A DNA stretch of 64,000 nucleotides from contig OZ026528.1 of assembly GCA_964019695.1 (NCBI GenBank), forward strand, positions 51,025,495-51,089,494, given 5' to 3'. Within the stretch, counting starts at the first letter, position 1, and every line of letters starts with the position of its first letter. The translations under genes were made by a program, and so were the position numbers. Under the pieces are notes generated by a model, which made no database searches, was not told the DNA's origin, and worked only from the letters and a program-made list of their open reading frames with translations. This stretch comes from Loripinus fragilis (lineage: Eukaryota; Mollusca; Bivalvia; Lucinida; Lucinidae). Shown here one piece after another: positions 1 to 11,585 of the stretch.

Positions 1-256
1 CTTTATGATGTAGGCGTACAGGTATATAGTTGTTTTCAATGGAATGTATTTAAGCATGTTATTGTGTTTTCATTGGAATGTATTTAATATTCATATACAA
101 ATGCTGTCTGATTATACGTTGATATGATTTATAGAAACAAAATTGTATGATAATTTAATTACATGTATGGTTAAAACTTAAACCATTGATGTATTAAAAA
201 ATGTGAAAAAACTTTTGAAATATTGCGTAGTGAAATAACTTTTTTAATGGACCTGG
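1..256. other. AT-rich intergenic DNA, nothing recognised
   Basis: No open frame, RNA-like fold or repeat shared with the rest of the window was recognised here. A short phrase around cattggaatgtattta occurs twice within the first 90 bases. Confidence 0.5.
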
Positions 257-750
257 ACATACTCTAGACAGACAAGGAATTTTCTGGCCAAAGCTACTGA
301 CTGAGTCTTTAAATAGGATTAATACAAATGCCCTAATCATATTTCAGCGCTTAACTGACCCAAACATAATCAAAAGTTATATGATCCCAATATTATATAA
401 ACATATGACACTGTGTTTTAGTGTGCTCTTTGAAAGTGTTCTTTTTAGTACCCACAAAATATGTTTTAGGGAGCGCAGTGGCTAAGTGGTAGAGTGATTG
501 ACTCGAGACCGAAGGGCTGCCGGTTCACCGCGTTGTGGTCCTTGAGCAAAACACATTTATCCTAGCTTAGTACTGGTTCAACTCATGAAGACCCGTCCCT
601 ATATAACTGAAAGATTGTTGATGGGACGTAAAGAATCAAATCCAACAAACAAACAACATATGTTTTGATTAAGACATAATTTCAATCACACATTTATACT
701 CTTATCTTGGGTATAGGTGCTGTGGAGAAGGACGGGAGGCTACAGTAGCT
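257..750 (+). repeat. Dispersed segment, copy 1 of 3 (SINE-filled)
   Basis: The segment starting acatactctagacagacaag recurs at 42962-43511, and its second half recurs at 44185-44367. Copies 1 and 2 carry a SINE at exactly the same point. Copy 3 has none and shows the uninterrupted site. Right of the SINE, all copies share the stretch with caatcacaca and actcttatcttgg. Copy 1 then runs into a TIR element at 767. The parent family is not recognised and there is no coding potential. Confidence 0.85.
468..654 (+). mobile_element. tRNA-derived SINE (family 1) with 12-bp target duplication
   Basis: The head is tRNA-like, starting gggagcgcagtggctaagtgg (A-box-like region). The B-box region is damaged: the usual gggttcgagcctc is reduced to ccggttcacc. 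The body matches the copies at 28539, 37148 and 43173. The 3' tail reads gttgatgggacgtaaagaat followed by a short CAAA-type repeat. Flanks aaaatatgtttt (456-467) and aacatatgtttt (655-666) are the target-site duplication, confirmed by the empty site at 44236-44247. The B-box loss suggests this copy is dead. Confidence 0.9.
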
Positions 751-766
751 ATTATTTCACATATTA

Positions 767-968
767 CAGTAAACCTGTGTAAACGGCCACTCAAAAATAG
801 ACAAAACAAAGATCTCAATGACAAATGGTAGCTTGATGAAGGTCGAAAGTATTACAGAATGCTCTTGAAACATTCTGCAATACATTTGGCCCGTATTAAG
901 CGATAATTGACCTTGAAAATCAATATTTAGTCTTTTTTAGAGTGGCCATTTTAGACAGGTTTTATTGC
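767..968. mobile_element. MITE-like element with TIRs
   Basis: The left end cagtaaacctgtgtaaacgg and the right end (reverse complement close to caataaaacctgtctaaaatg) are inverted repeats that continue into ggccactc. The inside resembles 59234-59368, which is the right half of another copy. It sits immediately after copy 1 of the dispersed segment. There is no coding capacity, and the superfamily cannot be assigned. Confidence 0.7.
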
Positions 969-1139
969 TTTTAACTGACACAACCCATACTAAGTCAGAG
1001 TGGTTCGTATCATTGATTTTTATCTCACTAAGAGGAATATTGGAGTGATTTTTTATTTAATGAAATCATGAGATATGGAGGAGGATTGAAATTACAAGAG
1101 CAATAAACATTTCGTAAATATGAACATCCTTTTCTCCAG

Positions 1140-1330
1140 GGCTAAAACTGTAGATACTTAGAATATAAAGAATGAAAGAAACACGCAAGCTTTTACTTAA
1201 GTTTCATGTAAATTTATGAACCAAATGGAATTTATACACAGGCCAATATTAAGGATATAAAAAACAAGTGACTATCACATATGTAATATTTTTATTGGAT
1301 AGGAATATCATTATGTCGCATGTTTAGTGG
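1140..1330 (+). repeat. Dispersed AT-rich repeat, partial copy
   Basis: The stretch from tagatacttagaatataaag to attggataggaatatcatta matches 2888-3055 closely, and 5780-5960 and 6240-6430 more distantly. The two nearer copies are separated by two inverted-repeat elements (1393-1914 and 1973-2889). The sequence is not coding. Confidence 0.7.
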
Positions 1331-1392
1331 ACTGTTCATTATCTTACAAGAGTGCCCCCTAAGGATAATTTGACTGGTCCTGTGTAGTTTAT

Positions 1393-1914
1393 TAAAGGTC
1401 TTGTGAACCTTCAAAAAACTTTTTTTAAACTCCTATTGATTGAAAAGCCAGTAATGAGAGAAACAGAATGTCGAAACCCCCACCAAAACATTCAAAATAG
1501 TTACCAAGTTATGCAGGTTTCAAAATTTAATTAGATGCTTATATGACGTCATTTGAGCTTTTTGAAATATTAAATTTAAAATAGTTCATTTATTTAAACA
1601 TTATTTAATATTTTGATTGCTGAAAATGATTCAATATGATAAAATACAACACTTGCATATAAAAGCTTTATTGTGCTGTTTTTTTTTACTTAGAAATCAC
1701 ACTACATAAAATGTGACATTTTTAAAAAATCATCTCGAAACAATAATGTGGGCGGGGCTTATATGCTAATTTGCATAATTTTAAAACATGCATAACTTTT
1801 GACTAAGTTGGAATTTTGAGATGGGGTTTTCATCATTTTTTGTTTTCTCATCACTGTTATTTAAATCATGAAAAGATTCCAATAATGTTTTTGAAGATTC
1901 ACAAGACCTTCAAA
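1393..1914. mobile_element. TIR/fold-back element, about 520 bp
   Basis: The ends taaaggtcttgtgaaccttc and the reverse complement of ttcacaagacctt pair. The complementarity continues, with gaps, for about 170 bases into each arm. Matching blocks include gttatgcaggttt on the left against the complement of acatgcataac on the right. The arms are clearly diverged, so this is an old insertion. No protein is encoded. Confidence 0.65.
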
Positions 1915-1972
1915 GAGCCAGTCTGGTAAATTCCTAACAACTTCACTAAGCTGAAACTATACATATAGTCCG

Positions 1973-2889
1973 ACCAGTTAAGAGAGACTGGGCGGTTCTT
2001 AGCAAAGACACACCCGTGGACATTTCCATTTAACAATCGGTAAGACAGAGTGTATTTATTCACCCGTGAAACGCTTTACAGCTGTATACCTGTATATACC
2101 TGTTGTAGTTTTGAGCCCATTGTGAGAAAAAGGCATCTCGAATAATTTTGGATAACAAGGAGACTGACTTGTCTAGAAATAAGCACTCTGACAATGTTTC
2201 TAAATCTTAACTATTCAAATTATAATTATACTGAATAAGAAAATAAAATAATGGTCCGCAATGAAAAATTAATACTATAGATTGGTCAGCACACGAGATG
2301 ATGGTTCTTATTACATCGGCGTGTGGCGAAGGCTCCGACGGGCCTGCATGTACGCATGCCCTCGCCAGGGCTTTCGCTTTCGCACAAAGTATGCAAGTTG
2401 AAGAAGACTCTAAACTAGTCTCTCTGAACACGCCAGAATGAGCGACTGTAAGAGGCTTTTTCGGATATGCGATAAGACCAAATCTCATGTTTGTATGCCC
2501 TTTTCTCATGATCCAGATACTTAACCCTTGTCCCGCTTAATTCTAATCGGTGATTTATTATTATTGTATCAGGCTTAAAATTCAGACCAGTTTTGCCATA
2601 CAGACAGAATTTGAAGAAAGTGCAAACCTATCTTCCCCCAAAACTTTCACAACATATCCATCCCGGAAAATGAAATGCAGCAGGTCCCCAGCAGCATACT
2701 AAAGATACACATTTACCAGGCATGCTAACGTATAAAGTTGGTCACCGTTGTCGTCTGCGCTTCAGTTGGTTGCACGAGTATAACGTACATAGGCTATTAC
2801 ACCCGATTTACTGTAGACTGGTCTTATTTGACAGTATATGACAGCGCTTTGTCTGACACGCCCAGTCTCTATTAGCTGGACGCACTATA
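1973..2889. mobile_element. TIR element, about 917 bp
   Basis: The left end tatagtccgaccagttaaga and the right end (reverse complement tatagtgcgtccagctaata) form imperfect TIRs that continue into gagactgggcg. The element abuts the dispersed repeat that resumes at 2888. It carries a palindromic module near 2329-2396, related to those listed at 13499, 15425, 17640 and 18794. The minus-strand open frame near its centre (2207-2509) resembles no protein I know. Confidence 0.65.
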
Positions 2890-3650
2890 CTTAGAATATA
2901 AAGAATGAGACGAATACATTAGCTTTTATTTTAGTTGCAAACAAAGTTATGAACAAAATGGAATTTCTACACAGGCCTATACTAAGGATAAGAGTAAGAG
3001 ACTATCATATATGTAATACTATTTTTATTGGATAGGAATATCATTATTTCTCATATTACTTGGATATAAATGTGCATCAAATTCAGGTGTCATGCTGTTT
3101 TTCAATACAATTAACATAATAGAAACCTTAGTTTGGGCACTAACAAGGCACTGTCTCTCAGGCAGTCCATATCCCTTGACAGAAATCCTAGGTTAAGCTA
3201 TAACATTGTTTTATGTTTCAATCAATGTACAACGTACAATTCCTATGGCTGTCTATACGCAGAATATAAGTAAGAAGGTACAAATCAAATTAATACATAA
3301 GTGACAAAAATACAATGTCTACACCTGTATATCTAAAAAAATAAAGAAAAAGAAAATGAGATTGTACACTTTTTAATCAATCAAAATCTACAACACTGTA
3401 TAAACAACACTGTGTAAACAAATTGAAAAAAGGAAAACTTCAACAAGCTTCAGGATACCACACTGATAGAATTGGTATGGTAAGTATTCACCGGAGGTGT
3501 GGTTTAGAATTGATTACGATGAGAAACGCACCCTCAGTGAATAACTAACATACCAGTTTCAACAGTTCCACATTAGACTAGTACCTGGTGATAGTGATAA
3601 ACACACCAACCACTCTTGACAGTTCATGACATTTTTTTGGTTAAATTACA
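2888..3650 (+). repeat. Dispersed AT-rich block, copy of 5780-7490 family
   Basis: The first part matches 1140-1330. The middle (3195-3330, with tatacgcagaatataagtaa) matches 7015-7165 and 63790-63890. The last part (3420-3640, with gtgaataactaacatacca) matches 7270-7485. Order and orientation are kept, so 2.9-3.65 kb and 5.8-7.5 kb look like diverged copies of one longer unit. No coding frame or termini were identified. Confidence 0.6.
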
Positions 3651-3799
3651 CTCTTGCCAAAATATAGAAGCCACCCCAATTCACCCGCTTTGATGAACAA
3701 AATAAGTATAGGCATGAACATAAAGTTATGATTACCAATTTATTGTAAGTAAAATCTTATATAGTGACCGCCAACTTTATAAATACATTTTGTGAGCAC

Positions 3800-4103
3800 A
3801 TTCGTATGCTTAGAAGAATCCTGAGTATATCTTCCAGTGTTCCAATTAGGGAAATGCAGCAGCTACAAAGGGATACATGTCATATACCCACAGGCCCAGT
3901 ATATCTCAGAGGCGTTCGATTGCGGATAGATCAGAAGATATGGATGGCCAGTCAAGAGTGTTGACACGACTGACTGGCATACAGTTCCTTGTCATATTGC
4001 TGGTATGGGGTCAGGCATTGTCTTACTGGAAGACGATTTTTTCCAATTGTCTGATAGAGCGGCAGGAATGCGGGTGAATGACTTCATCCACATAACACTG
4101 GCC
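3800..4103 (-). pseudogene. Dead Tc1-like transposase fragment (DDE region)
   Basis: Read on the minus strand in one frame, this stretch has the Tc1 transposase signature. YVDEV lies near 4085-4100. DNA, then a stop, then PHT lies at about 4005-4022. LDWPSISSDLSAIERL lies further on, followed by a stop in place of W and then DILG. In the family, the DNARPHT and SPDLSPIEHLWDILG segments carry the second D and the final D/E of the catalytic triad. Stops replace a glutamine, an arginine (TGA for CGA, a typical CpG decay) and a tryptophan. The N-terminal DNA-binding part is absent. It is an old, non-functional fragment. Confidence 0.8.
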
Positions 4104-4299
4104 TGAAAGTGTGCCCCAAAATACATGTATGCGAAGTAACCATACTATTACATTACCATATTATACAACGTTGAGTATGACCTTTTTTAAGCATGAGTAA
4201 AGATACTGTAAATGTATGCCAGGTCTACATTTTGTGAATGCTGCTGATCTGTAAACATAGATCAGTGATCCATCAAGATTTATGTATCAACCCGACAAA

Positions 4300-4465
4300 A
4301 CCTGTCTTCGAGGTTTCCAACATAGAAAGACTCAAAACAGTCTGCTCAGCTACAAGTTTAGCAAGTTTAGATATGATTTTTTTAAATTAGTGAATAACAA
4401 AGGCGCTGATCAGATTGTGTGTTTGCGCAGGCTGGTCTGCACCTGTGTTGTTCACAATCCATGTG
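4300..4465 (+). mobile_element. Decayed MITE fragment of the 13499/18794 family
   Basis: The segment from aacaaaggcgctgatcagat to ggctggtctgcacctgtg matches the core of the element at 13499-13734, and ttccaaca near 4316 matches its terminal motif. Both termini are badly worn. Confidence 0.55.
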
Positions 4466-4727
4466 TTCTCATTTCAAGGCCCAGAATGCGGTATCATTAT
4501 TAGATATTCAGTAACTACCTGATTAAGAAGGGAGATAACACATAGTTGTCTAATGTTTTGGCTCTGCCTTCATTACCAGTGTTGGGAATGAAAGTATTAA
4601 TAGTTTCTATTGACAAAACACTGTAATCATTGTTTTTTTAATACAAAAGGGTAAAATCAATGTTATATACAAAATACAAATTCTACATTTTAGTTTTCGT
4701 AGAATATAATGAAAACTTGGGGAAACA

Positions 4728-4773
4728 CCCCCCCCCCCCCCCCCCCCGCACACACACACACACACACACACAC
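4728..4773 (+). repeat. Poly-C tract followed by (CA)n
   Basis: There are about 20 consecutive C (4728-4747), then G and about 12 CA units. It is a compound simple repeat. Confidence 0.95.
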
Positions 4774-5066
4774 TGTAATCAAAATATTTATCGTAGCTTT
4801 GTACAAATCACAAAATCTTAACCCATATTAGCCTAAGGTCCATCTTGTAGGACATATACAAACAACGCAGACCCAGATCAGATGCCACAGAACGCAGCGG
4901 TTGATGAGGGTCTCCTTTTAGCATACAGAATGATCTATTTAAATTTGATTAAAATTTAAAAAAACATCCCATCCAACACTTTTTAAACGGAAATTGCCTG
5001 TTCCAATTGATAAGAGTGAGAAATTCGATTCAGCTTAAATGGGTTAACTTACAGATGGTGAACATA
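4774..5066. other. Intergenic, nothing recognised
   Basis: No gene, fold or repeat was recognised in this stretch. Confidence 0.4.
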
Positions 5067-5389
5067 GAGGATCTTACATGAGTGCTTATGTTTTAATGAA
5101 TTTATTAAACGAGTTAAGGAAAAGAGATAAAATGCGAGGCTTTTTCGCAACGAGTTTAATAAATTCAAATACACATGAGCACGAATGTTAGATTCTATTT
5201 ATCATATGACATTAAAATTATTTTGAAATCATATTTTTGGCGTGAAAACGTTAGGGTTTTATACCGTTTGCCTGATGTTAAACGTGTCATTTCATAACGT
5301 TTCCCGAAAATTTGTAAACAACTAGTGGTTTATTGATTTGAATGCATGGCGTTATTTTACTCTCAGACGCGATGTCATATGATAAAAAA
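5067..5389 (+). mobile_element. Composite hairpin-plus-TIR element (family H), copy 1
   Basis: The first module (5067-5190) is a hairpin. gaatttattaaacgag is answered by cgagtttaataaattcaa, around a stem-loop containing gagataaaatgcgaggct. The second module (5199-5389) has TIRs tttatcatatgac and gtcatatgataaa. The same two-module order is found at 14487-14795, at 11585-12412 (inverted), and in pieces at 33901, 57005 and 63030. It encodes nothing and is probably a non-autonomous DNA element. Confidence 0.7.
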
Positions 5390-5779
5390 TATTGAACATG
5401 TTATGCGTTTTTTCTGCTTATGTAGTGTAAAACTATGAATGCTACAGTCATGATAAAGTAGACATTTAAAACATATTGAATTACACAATTTACATTTTTA
5501 CAACGGCTTTAGTTTTATTGTTTGATAGTGTCATCATTAAGATCATTAGAATTAACTTAAAATATTCTACTCAAGAGCCTTATATGCAATTTTTTTTATA
5601 ATTTTTGAATATTGCGATTATTATCCATGTGGGATTTGTAAAACCAACACAGTGCTCATTCTACACATGCATAAGCTTTAATAACTCTGGTACGTTAAAT
5701 TCCATTTAAGTTATTGGAGATATGAAGGAACTCTTACTGATTAAAGATGACAAAAATAGAGTTTCAGATAGAAAAGGAA
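5390..5779. other. AT-rich intergenic DNA
   Basis: No gene or repeat relationship was recognised beyond general AT richness. Confidence 0.4.
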
Positions 5780-7490
5780 GTAAAAATTATAGTAGTGCAT
5801 TACACAGGCTATTATTGAAGTTTAAAACAAATTTCTGAACAAAATGCAACTTCTACACTTTTAAACACGCATATACTAATAATATGAATAATTAGTGGAT
5901 ATAACATATGATTTTATCAGCTAGAAACAATTTACATGCAAGCCACTATACAGTGATAGTAGTGTGAGTGGACAATATCATGCTTGAGTGGACTGGAGAG
6001 CCCACTATGGAAAACTGTACATTTGTAGTTGACCCTGTGAGCTATGAATGAATAGATTTTTCCCTGGTCCTGTATAGTTTATTTTCTGAATCAGTCAAGT
6101 ATTTACCTGACAGATATTACTGTTACTTCGTGCTTTGTTGGCATGATTGATAAAGAACACCCCAATGGCTAACAAAAATTATGGGGTTAGCCCTTAGGTG
6201 GTGTATTGTTTTTTTTCCTTATTTAGACAAAATATTGCGGTAAAATAAGGCTTGACGATTCATGAGCTTTTGGTAGACTTTTAAGCAAAGCTATAAAAGC
6301 AATTTCTACACATATAAATATTCATGATATAAAGAATTATCAAATATCACATATGTAACACGGTATTTATTGGATAGAAACAAATTCCATGAAAATCACT
6401 GTTCAGTGATAGTAGCACGGGGGAAGTATTCCACTTCATAGTGAATGGTCATAGTGAATTGGAGTGTCCACTATGTGCATTTAAAGTTGACACTTGCGTT
6501 GTGAATGGATAAAAGTATTTTCCCTGTTCTATATAGTTTATTACAGAATTAGTCAAATATTTACCAAAATATATTTCTGCCATTTCATACTTTGTTGGCT
6601 TGATTGATAACAAACGCCCCAAGGGGCTAACTACAATTGCATCAGGCATTAATTTTGTGTTATTTTGCTTTCATTTTCAAGACAAATAAAGCGGTAAAAT
6701 AAGGCTTGGTGATTCCCTTTTGTGTTACTAAGAAAAATTTTGCATCAAATAAAAGCTTCCATTTAATAGATTGTTCAATGCAATACACGCAATAGAAACC
6801 TTTGTTCCAGGCACTATCCAGTCCCTGTCCCTTGGCCAGTCCTTAAACCTTAATAGTGTTTCTAAGAAATAATTTGAATCAAAAGCTTCCATTTAATAGG
6901 TTGTTCAATGCAATAAACGCCATAGAAACCTTCGTTTCAGACACTATCACGCCCTGCCTTATGGGCGGTCTGTAAATCTTGGAAGTGCCTCAACTTAGGT
7001 TACCTTTGATTGACATGAGAACAATCATATTTGGTAAGTTTATGTCAAACAATCTATATATGCCTATACGCAGGATAAGAAAAACACAAGCATTTTCATG
7101 AGTGACTATCAAAGCTATGAATAAAATACAATGTGTACGCATTTATACACTAAGAATATAAAGAAACAGAATAATTACAGCATTCGTTTCAATCTATAGA
7201 ATATACAAAAGGTACTACTGTATAAGCTCATTATACAACCAATATTTAAAAATAAACAAGTTTTTAACGTTGAAGATACCAAACTGTAAAAAAAAGATAC
7301 TCAAGTTATTCAATGAGGATCTGTTTTTGAGTCGCTTGCGCTGAGAAACCACACCCTTGGTGAATAACTGACATATTAGTTTCAAAACGTTTCTTATTTC
7401 ACTTATAACGGTGATCAAGCCTAGTGATAAACATACCAGCCTCTTTAGACAGGTCATGACTTTTTTCTGGCTCAATTACATACCATCAAG
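5780..7490 (+). repeat. Array of diverged dispersed-repeat units
   Basis: It contains two tandem relatives of the 1140-1330 repeat (5780-6060 and 6240-6500, both with tcagtgatagtag). Next come two relatives of a unit with aaaagcttccatttaatag (6740-6800 and 6875-6935). It ends with copies of the 3195-3640 block (7015-7485). Short open frames such as 6449-6649 and 7215-7475 lie inside these repeats and show no protein-like conservation. Confidence 0.6.
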
Positions 7491-8089
7491 GAATGTGATG
7501 TCTCATTTTTGAGGAAGCTGTTGACATCAATATATGGCCAACACACTTTTTTGGTACCTAACGCATCATCGAGCAACATAAGCTTGGACAACTATGCACA
7601 TTTAGGAATCGTCATTGCTCGTACACAAAGCAAGGATAAATATGAAGACTCAGGCCAATTATTAGACATTTTATTCTTGCACACCAGATCGGGACTTCCG
7701 TTGTTTTTGCCAATATGAGAAAATTCTAACTCACATACCCATGACCCTTTTGAAAGATAAAAACGAACAGTTGCACGCTTGCCGCACGTCCATCTGTGAC
7801 GTCATTGTAATGTTAAAATGATGTCAGCGTGATATATGTTTGTCGCACCGAAGTGTATTCAGGATTTACTGGAAGCCTATTTTCATGATTTACCAACATA
7901 AAATGAGTTATTTAGTGGTGGGCAAGAAAAAGAATCCATTATTTTTAGTGAGGATATGATAGTAAAAATCTGTCACCGTTTAGCCTCGTGATGCCAATCA
8001 GTGAACCTTGGGACGGATTTTTCCACTGTAGTGAAAGAGGTGTATTTCAAGTGCGTTTATATGGCATGGTTGGAGGCATTTGCGCATAT
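7491..8089. other. Intergenic, nothing firmly recognised
   Basis: A 69-codon open frame at 7509-7718 has no recognisable motif. The last 100 bases may already be badly decayed upstream sequence of the LINE that follows. Confidence 0.35.
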
Positions 8090-10096
8090 GAGATAAGCTC
8101 TAACAATGCTGAAGATTAGAATAAACCTGGTTTAATCTTCTTTTCTGATTTTGAAAAAGCTTTCGATAGCATTAATCACACATTTATTATACGTTGTCTG
8201 AAGCATTTTAACTTTGGAGAAGATTTTATCAGATGGGTAAAACTTTTTTATCATGACGCCAAAAGCTGTGTCTCAAATAATGGTAACATGTCGAATTTCT
8301 TCCCCATATTGCGAGGTGTTAGACAGGGATGTCCACTTCCTACCTATTTATTTATTATGTGTATTGAGCTACTTTAATTTAAGATTTCAACTACAGAAGA
8401 TATAAAGGTATTATTTATACTAATCAAGAATGTAAAAACAATCTCTTTTCGCAGATGATGCCTCATTTATACTTGATGGCTCATTTAAATCCTTTCAAAC
8501 ACGGATTGAAATCCTAGACAACTTTATTTATATTTCTGGATTAAAACTTAACGCTAAATAATGTCAAGTCCTGTGAATAAGCAGCATGGGTAAAAGTGAC
8601 GTAGTATACTTAGAAGGCAGAAAATTCCAATGGAGTTCCACAGAAGCGAGTGCATTTGGTATGGCCTTTTGCACTAACAAAGATAATATATTCCGAGCAA
8701 ATTTAGAACCTAAAATTAAGCTTTTTGAAGAGTGTTTAAAGCAGTGGCAACATAGAAAACTGACGTTAATGGGTAAAATCACCGTATTAAAAAATTATGC
8801 TCACCCAAAACTTGTATATGTTCTTTCTTCTTTACCTGATCCGACTAAAACTACTATTAAACAAATCGAAACGATAATGTATGACTTTATATGGGATTCA
8901 AAGCCTGCTAAGATAAAAAAAATATGTACTTACCATGAATTATGAAAAAGGGGGGTTAAAAATGATAGATCTAGAAACGTTTATGAAATCTTTAAAAATA
9001 AGATGATGGATTATTAAAAAACCTATACCTAAACAAATTAAATCAATTTGGGGGAATATTATTATTTGAAAGTAACTATTTGGAAAATGAAACAGATATA
9101 TTTACACAAAACGCTTTTTATAAAGATATCTTAGCAGCGTGGTGTCATTGTATCAAACATCAAGCCATCAGTAGCTACAGACACGAGATCTTATGGAATA
9201 ATGGCAATATTAAGTTAGAGGGTAAGACAATAATGTATTCACAATGGTATAGTTGTGGTATAAAATATTTGGAGGACATATATGACAATGCAGCAAAATC
9301 GTTTTACACATTTGGAAGGCTAAGAGAAAAATACGCAATCCCTGAAGGTGATTTTTTTAAATATTTAACCCTCATACATAGTATACCCAATTCATGGAAA
9401 ACCAATATTAAAACTGAAAACGTTGATATACCAAAAAAGCCATCTATTTTTGAACAAATAACTAAATCCGAACAAACAAACAAGTACACTTATAAACTAC
9501 TTATGAAAAAGAAATTAACACCAGAAATGAAATCTGAACAAAAATGGATAGAACAATTCGGTGATGAAGGTCTAAACTGGAACAAAATATATACAAATCG
9601 CTTACAGGCAACTAAAGACATCCTACTCCAGAATTTTCAATATAAATGATTAATGCGAATTATTCCTACCAACAAATATCTTTTAAAATGTAAAATTGGA
9701 GAGACAGCTTTATGCGAATTATGTACAATAGAAATAGAAACTATAAACCATCTTTTTTGGGAATGTAACTATGTACAACATTTTTGGGCAAACCTGACTA
9801 CGTTTTTGATGAGATATAACATAACAATGCATTTTAGCTTAAAGTATGTTACTTTTGGTATCACGGAAAGAGCACATTGTTTAGAAACCCAGGTCAAAAA
9901 TTTCATTATATTGCTTGGAAAATATTTTATATTTAAAATCAAATGCCTTAAAACTCAACCATCAATAGAACATTTTAAAGTGTACCTTAGTCAAAGAATA
10001 AATGCTGAAAAGCATATCTATTATATAAAAAATAGACTTGCCCAATTTGACAAAAAATGGGTGAATCATAAACCATTAATAGATGACAATGCATAA
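8090..10096 (+). pseudogene. LINE ORF2 remnant: RT palm, thumb and C-terminal zinc-knuckle region
   Basis: Motifs in order: DFEKAFDS (about 8147-8170), GVRQGCP with a following LPTYLFIMC (8313-8360), and the catalytic FADD (8448-8459). Next come a thumb region with KLTLMGKITVLKN (about 8758-8796) and the IWDSKP stretch typical of L1/Tx1 elements. At the C terminus are RIIPTNKYLLKCKI, a CELC pair (9712-9723) and HLFWEC (9751-9768). Stops and frameshifts break it into open pieces at 8586-8945, 9080-9649 and 9653-10096, so it cannot make a working enzyme. Clade assignment rests on motif style, not on a phylogeny. Confidence 0.88.
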
Positions 10097-10563
10097 ACAA
10101 GAAAGGCGACTCTCTCTCTCAACTCCCTCTCCCTTTTTCCTCTTTCTCCCCTTCACCATTTTCTCATAAGTTGTTTATGAAGCCACCTTGTAAAACATAT
10201 AAAGCTTTGATAAGCGAATATAAACCTGTCATACTTTGTTTTTGCTAAAACGTGACAAAATGTATAACTTTGCAATCGAAAATAAGACATGCATAGAATT
10301 TGTCTCAGATTTTGTCCAGGATCTCCTTTTCTTGCTGATACAATGCGCACTGAAGTAGCTTATCTATCAGTACATGCATTTGGGAGAGGAGACATATATA
10401 TTGAGAATACATCTTGTCATGTTTTTGTTCATAATAGACACCTAAAGATTCAAATTTTGTAATATGACTAACTTATACATGTACCTGTGTATTGTAAAAT
10501 GTATTGTGCTTGTATATGTTGTATGATGTTCTTTCTGAAATAAAACAATTAATTACAAAAAAA
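8090..10563 (+). mobile_element. 5'-truncated L1/Tx1-like non-LTR retrotransposon
   Basis: This is a continuous, decayed LINE body. It begins inside the reverse transcriptase (RT) palm and runs through the C-terminal region to a 3' UTR. The UTR holds a pyrimidine-rich stretch at 10105-10155, an AATAAA-type signal near 10540 and a short A-rich end near 10557. The endonuclease and the RT N-terminal part are missing, as is usual for 5'-truncated copies. No clear target duplication could be defined because the 5' edge is indistinct. Confidence 0.88.
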
Positions 10564-11552
10564 GCTCAAACATCTCATGGACTGGCCTATATAAGCAGCA
10601 CTCAATCTGTCATAAAACAAGACAATGATATTTTGCCCCCAGCAAAGACTCAAATCAGCAAGCATGACCCGATCCTTTACTTTGCGTTTCATGCATATTT
10701 TAGGATTTAAGGATGTTTGCTTTCTGTCATTGCAATGGATGAATTCTGGTCAGATTTGGCGCCAGCAAAATGCATTTAAGCACCTCCCAGTGGATTCGAC
10801 TGCAGTCTGTTCTAAGGCGGTGGTTCTGTTGTTGTTGATTCATTGTTTATTGACGCTCCCATTCTATATGTGTCATTGTACTTGTTTTGTTTTGCAGTAC
10901 ATAGTGCCATTCATAATGTTGCAATCATCTTGGTGACAAGAGAGAGATATGTTTGTTTACTTTAATTGCCTTCCTGATGTCTTGTGACTGTAAGTGTTCT
11001 GTGTCTCGTCCTCACGATGCCATGGGTCGGTCTACAAAGTATGATTGTGGTATTTCCTGATAAAACTCACTTTTTGGCAAATGCCGTGAGTGCTCTGAGT
11101 ATATTTCCTGCCCACATTCTGTTTTGATATTTGCTAACATTACAACTAATCATCTGTTATGAAGGCAGTGTGATATACATACTGTTACTGTGTATTGTAT
11201 ACATAGTATTAATGTCCTACTGTTTTGCAGTGGTAATAGTTAAAGTATATACGAGAGAAATATTTCACTAGCTTAAGTATCTTGAGCAGTGGCATATTTC
11301 ACTAGTTTTTTATGCCTGTTTATAACTACGCATGTTTTTCTTTGTTGCCATTTCTTGTCTTTTTCTGGCATTTTTAATTGGTAAATTTTTATTATATACA
11401 GAATAATACATTGTAATCTTATGATATGAAAAATCTGTCACTCAGGCTTCAAGTTCGCTGAGTACACATAAACAACTTATCCTGGCGGACTCGTTATTAA
11501 TGGGTATTCAGTCAATTTCAGGACAGATTTATTTCATATAATGGAAACAGAA
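10564..11552. other. Intergenic; part shared with 50700-50800
   Basis: About 100 bases around gatgccatgggtcggtctac (10975-11075) resemble 50700-50800 (ggtgccatgggttggtctgc), in the same orientation. This looks like another dispersed repeat of unknown type. Nothing else was recognised. Confidence 0.45.
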
Positions 11553-11585
11553 TGCATTATTATTATTATTACTATTATTATTATT
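11553..11585 (+). repeat. (ATT)n microsatellite
   Basis: About ten ATT units with one ACT interruption, placed directly at the left end of the next composite element. Confidence 0.9.

Noticed and set aside
8564..8782. Minus-strand frame opposite the LINE
   Set aside because: It is antisense to recognisable RT-thumb coding sequence on plus, so it is a shadow.
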